Shown here in pieces: positions 22,791 to 27,014 of a stretch of DNA of 27,014 bases. The DNA is from an uncultured cyanobacterium. Its GTDB lineage: Bacteria > Cyanobacteriota > Cyanobacteriia > Cyanobacteriales > Chroococcidiopsidaceae. The position numbers and the translations under genes are program-made. The stretch is from the NCBI GenBank assembly GCA_946221495.1, contig CAMIFA010000056.1:1-27014 (forward strand), given 5' to 3'. How positions within the stretch are numbered: position 1 is the first letter of the stretch; each line of letters starts with the position of its first letter. The notes beneath the pieces were generated by a model, which was not told where the DNA came from, searched no databases, and was given only the letters and a program-made list of their open reading frames with translations.

Positions 22791-24350
22791 ATGCAAGAAT
22801 TTCACATCTGGCTAACTCCAATAAAGCAAGACAGCTATTTGGTGCAGACTCAACAAGTTGCGCCAGGAGTGCCATTGGTAGAAGAACTGGTAACTTTGTC
22901 GCTAGAGGAGTTGTTAACTAAGGCTCATGAGCTGCATTCTTTACAAGCTGTGTTACAGGACGATATTCCCCTAGCAGCAGCTGACGCAAATATCATAAAT
23001 CTGGGTAAGCAACTATACAACGTAATATTTCCCGGCAGCGTCAGAGACAGTTGGCTAATTGCTCAAGAAATTGCCCAAAATCAGCAAGAAGTATTGCGGC
23101 TATGTTTAAAACTAGCAGAACCTATAGCCCAACTACCTTGGAAAATTATCCATACAGGCGATTACTTTTTAGCGACTGACCCACGCATAGCATTTTCTTA
23201 CTACTCTGATACAATAATGAGTGTACATTCACTTCCCTACCCTTGTCCTCCTGACCAAGACGATAGTGATGTACTACGAACGTTAGATACTGATTTGCTA
23301 GATGAGGACTGGAACGAAGAAATTGATCTAGAGTCCGACGATGCCTATGAAGAGGACTCGGCTTTAGTTTCAGATTTATTTCGCCAACTGCACAATCAGC
23401 CTACTGCGGTAAACTCAGTAATTGTGCCTGATGCTAATTCACAGCTACCAGAAGTAGCCATCAGCGATCCTGATTCGCATAGCACTGACAAGTCTAACTT
23501 AGCTGAACCGCCGCTCATATCATCAGATACCTCCATTGCCTCAACACCGGAAGTCAAAAAACCAAGATTTTCTGGCGCGGTGCAGATTTCACCTATTTTG
23601 TCAGCTGTGGGAGTTATCGGTATTGCCCTGATAGGATTATGGTGGTTCCAACAACCGCAGAAATTTTATCCCTCTATATCTCCATCCCCAACAGCTAACG
23701 CTAACTTGAATGCAAGTAACTCTCAGTTACAAGCGATCGCCATTCAAAACTTCAACATTGGCAACTTAAGTGCTGGTAGTTTAGCTATTGAAGAACTATT
23801 GAATCGGGGAGCGCTACAAAGCGCTCAAGCAGCTTTGAGCAAAGTTTCTGAGTCACAAGCTCAAACAAGTACCATCAATTTCCTGCGCGGACGTTTGGCA
23901 TGGCAGTTTATTAAGGGTGGAGACAAAAGTTACAACTTAAATGATGTTCGCTCTTACTGGGAAACTGCTGTTAAATCTCAGCCGAATTCTCTTAAATATC
24001 ATAATGCCTTAGCTTTTCTCTACTACATCCAAGGTGATTTGAATAAAGCAAACCAAACATGGTTCCAAGCGTTGTATTTAGTTGAAGAAGATCAGAATGC
24101 TAAATCTACTCCAGCACTTAGCAAGCGAGATCAGCTAAATACTTATGCTGGGTTAGCTTTGGTGCTAAGTAAATCAGCGCAAGCTCAACCTAGTGAGACG
24201 AGGTTTTTGCATGAAGCAATTAAGCTGCGGCAAAAGGTGTTAACTGAAGATCCAGTTAATTTTCAACCACAGACATTAAGTAAAACTTGGTTGTGGACAG
24301 AGAAGACAATTCAAGACTGGCGATCGCTACTTAAGCTCAAGGCAAGTTAA
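22791..24350 (+). CDS. Membrane protein with cyanobacterial WLTP-type N-domain and TPR-like C-domain
   Basis: A 519-residue protein from the ATG at 22791; the GTG just before is also possible, and neither has a strong ribosome site. Residues 1-140 (MQEFHIWLTPI...NVIFPGSVRDSWLIAQEIAQNQQEVLRLCLKL...LPWKIIHTGDYFLATDPRIAFSYYS) match a domain I know from many cyanobacterial signalling or CHAT-associated proteins, of unknown activity. A very acidic linker (about 155-185) is followed by a Ser/Pro-rich stretch, one membrane helix (about 262-283, AVGVIGIALIGLWWF), and helical repeats (SLKYHNALAFLYYIQGDLNKANQTWFQALYL) that look like tetratricopeptide units. The N-domain would be cytosolic and the TPR part on the other side of the membrane. 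It ends three bases from the convergent gene's stop. Confidence 0.78.
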   Translation: MQEFHIWLTPIKQDSYLVQTQQVAPGVPLVEELVTLSLEELLTKAHELHSLQAVLQDDIPLAAADANIINLGKQLYNVIFPGSVRDSWLIAQEIAQNQQEVLRLCLKLAEPIAQLPWKIIHTGDYFLATDPRIAFSYYSDTIMSVHSLPYPCPPDQDDSDVLRTLDTDLLDEDWNEEIDLESDDAYEEDSALVSDLFRQLHNQPTAVNSVIVPDANSQLPEVAISDPDSHSTDKSNLAEPPLISSDTSIASTPEVKKPRFSGAVQISPILSAVGVIGIALIGLWWFQQPQKFYPSISPSPTANANLNASNSQLQAIAIQNFNIGNLSAGSLAIEELLNRGALQSAQAALSKVSESQAQTSTINFLRGRLAWQFIKGGDKSYNLNDVRSYWETAVKSQPNSLKYHNALAFLYYIQGDLNKANQTWFQALYLVEEDQNAKSTPALSKRDQLNTYAGLALVLSKSAQAQPSETRFLHEAIKLRQKVLTEDPVNFQPQTLSKTWLWTEKTIQDWRSLLKLKAS

Positions 24351-24353
24351 TTG

Positions 24354-25085
24354 CTAAGAATCTTGCAAAATTGAAGATAAAGAGCGGTGTTTACGAATAT
24401 CCATCTTCTCTGCTAACGATTCTTCGCCTACATCAGCCAAATCATTTTCCTCTGGTGGTAGCACTGTTACTAAGGGTTCTTCAGGCTTTAAGTCATTGTT
24501 TTGAGTTGAATTGTTGGCAGTAGATAGCAGGCTATTATCTAGCACTTCTATAACTTCGGCTGCATTAAGTGGTTTTTCTGATGCTTGCACTGTTACTCCA
24601 GATTGAGCGGCTGGGGTTGGTGCGGGGGGTGTCAGTGGCTCAGACTGGGTAGTAGCAGCTTGCGCTTCCAGCATGAGTTTTCGCTGCTGACGGCGGGTTA
24701 ACGATCTTTTAGGCGATCGCGCTTTACTATATCTAAATTTAATAATTACTAGTGAACCAGCAGTTAAGGTAAAGGCGGCAGCGCTTAACACTAATAAAGG
24801 TAAAGTTCTATCCGTCTGCGGGGATATTTTAGTTGGTTTTTCAACCACTACAGGTTTTTGCTGGGGTTCTTCCGGTTCTACACCAGGTGGATGAGTGAGG
24901 CTAATTATCGAAGCGACACTGATGAGAAGTAGTAATAGCCACATTCCACCCCAAATCAGCCAAGGATAATGCCTAAATATTGCTATTAAAAAATTTTTGT
25001 TACCTGGTGTGTGGCGATGACTTGACTGAGTAACTTCTGAGTAGTCCAACCCAGATGATTGCTGTGTACTCTGATTATTCTCCAT
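24354..25085 (-). CDS. Two-helix membrane protein, unknown
   Basis: A 243-residue protein from the ATG at 25085; a TTG twelve codons upstream is unlikely. A polar N-terminus (about 1-35) is followed by a membrane helix (YPWLIWGGMWLLLLLISVASIISL), a Pro/Glu-rich loop, a second helix (TLPLLVLSAAAFTLTAGSLVII), then a basic patch (KFRYSKARSPKRSLTRRQQRK) and a long Ala/Pro/Glu-rich tail. The basic patch after helix two suggests both ends are cytosolic. I recognise no family. It is convergent with the TPR membrane protein, with three bases between stop codons and no terminator between them, so read-through antisense is expected. Confidence 0.7.
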   Translation of the reverse strand: MENNQSTQQSSGLDYSEVTQSSHRHTPGNKNFLIAIFRHYPWLIWGGMWLLLLLISVASIISLTHPPGVEPEEPQQKPVVVEKPTKISPQTDRTLPLLVLSAAAFTLTAGSLVIIKFRYSKARSPKRSLTRRQQRKLMLEAQAATTQSEPLTPPAPTPAAQSGVTVQASEKPLNAAEVIEVLDNSLLSTANNSTQNNDLKPEEPLVTVLPPEENDLADVGEESLAEKMDIRKHRSLSSILQDS

Positions 25086-25283
25086 AGCCGCTCTTAAATG
25101 GGTCCAGCTTTTTTTCCTCAATTTTACTTGAGCTTTCAGGTATCCGGTTAAAATTCAGTATTCAGTAGCTGATAAGTAATTTCTGTTGCACTCTCAGCGA
25201 ACTAAGAGCTAGGGAAATCAAGAAAAAAATTCAGCCTCAGCAAATGCATCTATCTTTGAAGATTACCCTAACTTCTGCTAACT

Positions 25284-26384
25284 TTAATTGCCATGTCGTT
25301 CTAAACCTAGTTGAATTAGTTGATCTACCAATTGGGGAAAGGAAATACCACTTGCCGCCCATAGTTGCGGATACATACTCGTTGCTGTAAAACCTGGTAG
25401 GGTGTTGATTTCATTTATCAGAACTTCTCCAGTAGCTTCAACATAGAAAAAGTCTACTCGTGCCAAACCAGCAGCATCAACAGCAGCAAAAGCTTGAATA
25501 GCTCTTGCTTGAATTTCAGTAGCAATTTCATCACTTACTGGTGCAGGAATTAATAAATCTGCCTTACCTGCACTGTACTTAGTTTCGTAGTCATAGAAAT
25601 CACTATCATAAGTAATTTCGCCCACAATCGAAGCTTTGGGTTGATCGTTACCCAAAACAGCACACTCAAGTTCTCGGGCGACAACCGATGCTTCCACAAT
25701 TAGCCGCCGATCTAAATTGGCAGCATGATCTAGGGCAGTTTCTAGTTCACTGCGCGATCGCACTTTAGCAATGCCCACTGATGACCCTAAATTAGCAGGT
25801 TTAACAAAACAGGGATAGCCTAGAGTTGCTTCAATTTGGTCACACAACTTCGGAAAAACACAAGGATTAGACCATATTTGAGAGCGGTTGAGTGCCAGAT
25901 ATTTTACTTGTGGCAATCCAGCTTGGGCAAACGCCATCTTCATCGCAATTTTATCCATGCCCATTGCCGAGCCTAACACCCCAGAGCCAACAAAGGGAAC
26001 TTGCATTAATTTCAGCATTCCTTGCACTGTACCATCTTCACCATTAGGTCCGTGCAGAATCGGAAACCAAACATCTACTTCCGCCACTTGTGGAGATTGC
26101 CAGCAGTTAAGCTTCTGAGTTAGTGTTAACGCCTCCGGCTGTGTTGTTACCAGGTTAGTAGTTTGTACTGATGGCAGTAGCGGTGTACCAGACTCTAGAA
26201 CTTGTTGCGGTACTGATCCCGCTAGCCATCGCCCATCCTTTTGGATGTAAAAAGGCAACAACTCATATTTATCAGCGTTTTCGTTGCTACTGAGGGCATT
26301 GGCGATCGCCTTTGCTGAATTAATTGAAACTTCGTGTTCCCCCGAACAGCCACCAAACAGCAGTCCTACTCGCAACTTACCCAT
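25284..26384 (-). CDS. ddl: D-alanine--D-alanine ligase
   Basis: A 366-residue cytosolic ATP-grasp enzyme joining two D-alanines for peptidoglycan precursors. Visible are the N-terminal LRVGLLFGGCSGEHEVSINSA (with the substrate-contacting Glu in EHEVS), FPILHGPNGEDGTVQG, the ATP-binding PCFVKPANLGSSVGIAKV, the LARVDFFY strand and the catalytic C-terminal EVLINEINTLPGFTATSMYPQLW. The full set of motifs and length are normal. The start is ATG at 26384, with AGAGG nine bases upstream; the open frame extends eleven codons up to a TTG, which I reject. It lies 139 bases downstream of miaB on the same strand, with a short tandem repeat in the gap. Confidence 0.95.
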   Translation of the reverse strand: MGKLRVGLLFGGCSGEHEVSINSAKAIANALSSNENADKYELLPFYIQKDGRWLAGSVPQQVLESGTPLLPSVQTTNLVTTQPEALTLTQKLNCWQSPQVAEVDVWFPILHGPNGEDGTVQGMLKLMQVPFVGSGVLGSAMGMDKIAMKMAFAQAGLPQVKYLALNRSQIWSNPCVFPKLCDQIEATLGYPCFVKPANLGSSVGIAKVRSRSELETALDHAANLDRRLIVEASVVARELECAVLGNDQPKASIVGEITYDSDFYDYETKYSAGKADLLIPAPVSDEIATEIQARAIQAFAAVDAAGLARVDFFYVEATGEVLINEINTLPGFTATSMYPQLWAASGISFPQLVDQLIQLGLERHGN

Positions 26385-26431
26385 GTTTAATAACCTCTGC
26401 CACTCCTCATTGGGCAATAGCGTATCACAGT

Positions 26432-26452
26432 GAGAGGCGAGAGGCGAGAGGC
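26432..26452. repeat. Tandem heptamer GAGAGGC x3
   Basis: Three perfect copies of GAGAGGC in the miaB-ddl gap. It is a short intergenic heptamer array of the kind common in cyanobacteria; no function is apparent. Confidence 0.7.
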
Positions 26453-26523
26453 AATCGAGCAGAGGTAAGTAACTAAATTATTTTTAATTTGCTACTTAGT
26501 TATGAGTCTTCATTACTCATTAA

Positions 26524-27014
26524 TTACACAGCTAGAGCTTGTTTGACTTCGATTAATTCTCCTGTCAAGCTAAAAGCGCGAACTTGAGTAATAAGGACTT
26601 GTACTAGTTTGCCTTTAAGTTTAGTAATATCACCGTTGAAAAAGGTAAGGCGGTTACCGCGTGTCCTTCCCATTACTTGACTGGGATCTTTAGGATTTTG
26701 GTCTTCTACCAGCACTTCTTCGATGCGATTCAGGTAGCGTTGCGACGCTTGTAATGCCTTAGTTTCAACTAAGTGGTTTAGACGTTGCAAGCGATCGCTC
26801 TTCACTTGTTCACTTAATTGCTGATCCCACACAGCCGCAGGAGTGCCAGGACGCGGTGAATATGCTGCTGTATTAAGATGATCGAAGCCAATATCATCTA
26901 CTAGCCGCAGGGTATTTTCAAATTGTGCTTCTGTTTCTCCTGGGAATCCGGCGATCGCATCCGCACTAATTGACGCATCCGGCATATACCGCCGGATTGT
27001 ATCGATAATCCGCC
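26524..27014 (-). CDS. miaB: tRNA-2-methylthio-N6-isopentenyladenosine synthase MiaB (partial)
   Basis: This is the C-terminal part of a radical-SAM methylthiotransferase that modifies A37 of tRNAs; the 5' end runs off the right edge. The frame is open to the last base (RIIDTIRRYMPDASISAD...). Visible are the end of the radical-SAM barrel (IAGFPGETEAQFENTLRLV, NTAAYSPRPGTPAA), a helical link (RLQRLNHLVETKALQASQRYLN) and the TRAM RNA-binding domain (EVLVEDQNPKDPSQVMGRTRGNRLTFF...LKGKLVQVLITQVRAFSLTGEL). GRTRGNRLTFF and the PGTPAA site are typical of MiaB rather than RimO or MtaB. The iron-sulfur cysteines and N-terminal domain lie outside the window. An AT-rich inverted repeat (TAACTAA/TTAGTTA, about 26477-26505) after the stop could be a weak terminator. 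Confidence 0.92.
   Translation of the reverse strand, partial: RIIDTIRRYMPDASISADAIAGFPGETEAQFENTLRLVDDIGFDHLNTAAYSPRPGTPAAVWDQQLSEQVKSDRLQRLNHLVETKALQASQRYLNRIEEVLVEDQNPKDPSQVMGRTRGNRLTFFNGDITKLKGKLVQVLITQVRAFSLTGELIEVKQALAV

Noticed and set aside
26432..26452. Possible CRISPR-like array
   Set aside because: It is only three contiguous 7-base units with no spacers.

Overview
The window comes from a cyanobacterium. The palindrome GCGATCGC (HIP1) is scattered through genes and spacers, and several families are typical of cyanobacteria: RppA/RppB two-component pair, DUF2808 protein, PRC-barrel protein beside smc, and the N-terminal domain of the TPR protein near 23 kb. The mix resembles a filamentous or Chroococcidiopsis-like lineage, but I cannot name a genus.

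Region 1 (1-7.35 kb, all on the minus strand) is a decaying heavy-metal, probably copper, resistance island. In transcription order it holds a 5'-truncated CusA/CzcA-type RND pump, a YtkA/FixH-like lipoprotein, a Csp3-like cysteine-rich copper-storage protein, a secreted DUF2808 protein, rppA, a frameshifted rppB, a MerR regulator, a small HMA copper chaperone and a truncated copper P-type ATPase. Three of the nine genes are broken. The regulatory DNA still looks intact: there is a textbook MerR-type promoter with a 20-bp spacer, and a shared direct repeat (TTTCAT-N5-TTTCAT, 11-bp period) upstream of two genes that could be the RppA operator.

Region 2 (7.35-8.3 kb) is a scar. The RND gene stops at a transposon-end-like sequence (TAGGGCGTGTCT). 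The same 12-mer recurs in direct orientation at 8109, and an AT-rich four-helix membrane ORF lies between the copies.

Region 3 (8.3-18.9 kb) looks like ordinary chromosome: a PRC-barrel protein with a strong terminator, smc, two unknown envelope-type proteins, a small unknown protein, a membrane-anchored subtilisin-like protease overlapping a small OB-like gene, a thioredoxin-like protein and a HAD phosphatase.

Region 4 (18.9-19.7 kb) is non-coding and contains a MITE-like dispersed repeat.

Region 5 (19.7-27 kb) carries two adjacent receiver-PAS-histidine kinase genes of different kinase classes, a membrane TPR protein, a convergent two-helix membrane protein, D-alanine-D-alanine ligase (ddl), and the C-terminal part of miaB running off the right edge. 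I saw no rRNA, tRNA, CRISPR array, intact transposase or phage genes. The most informative parts are the metal island's regulatory logic and its pattern of decay.
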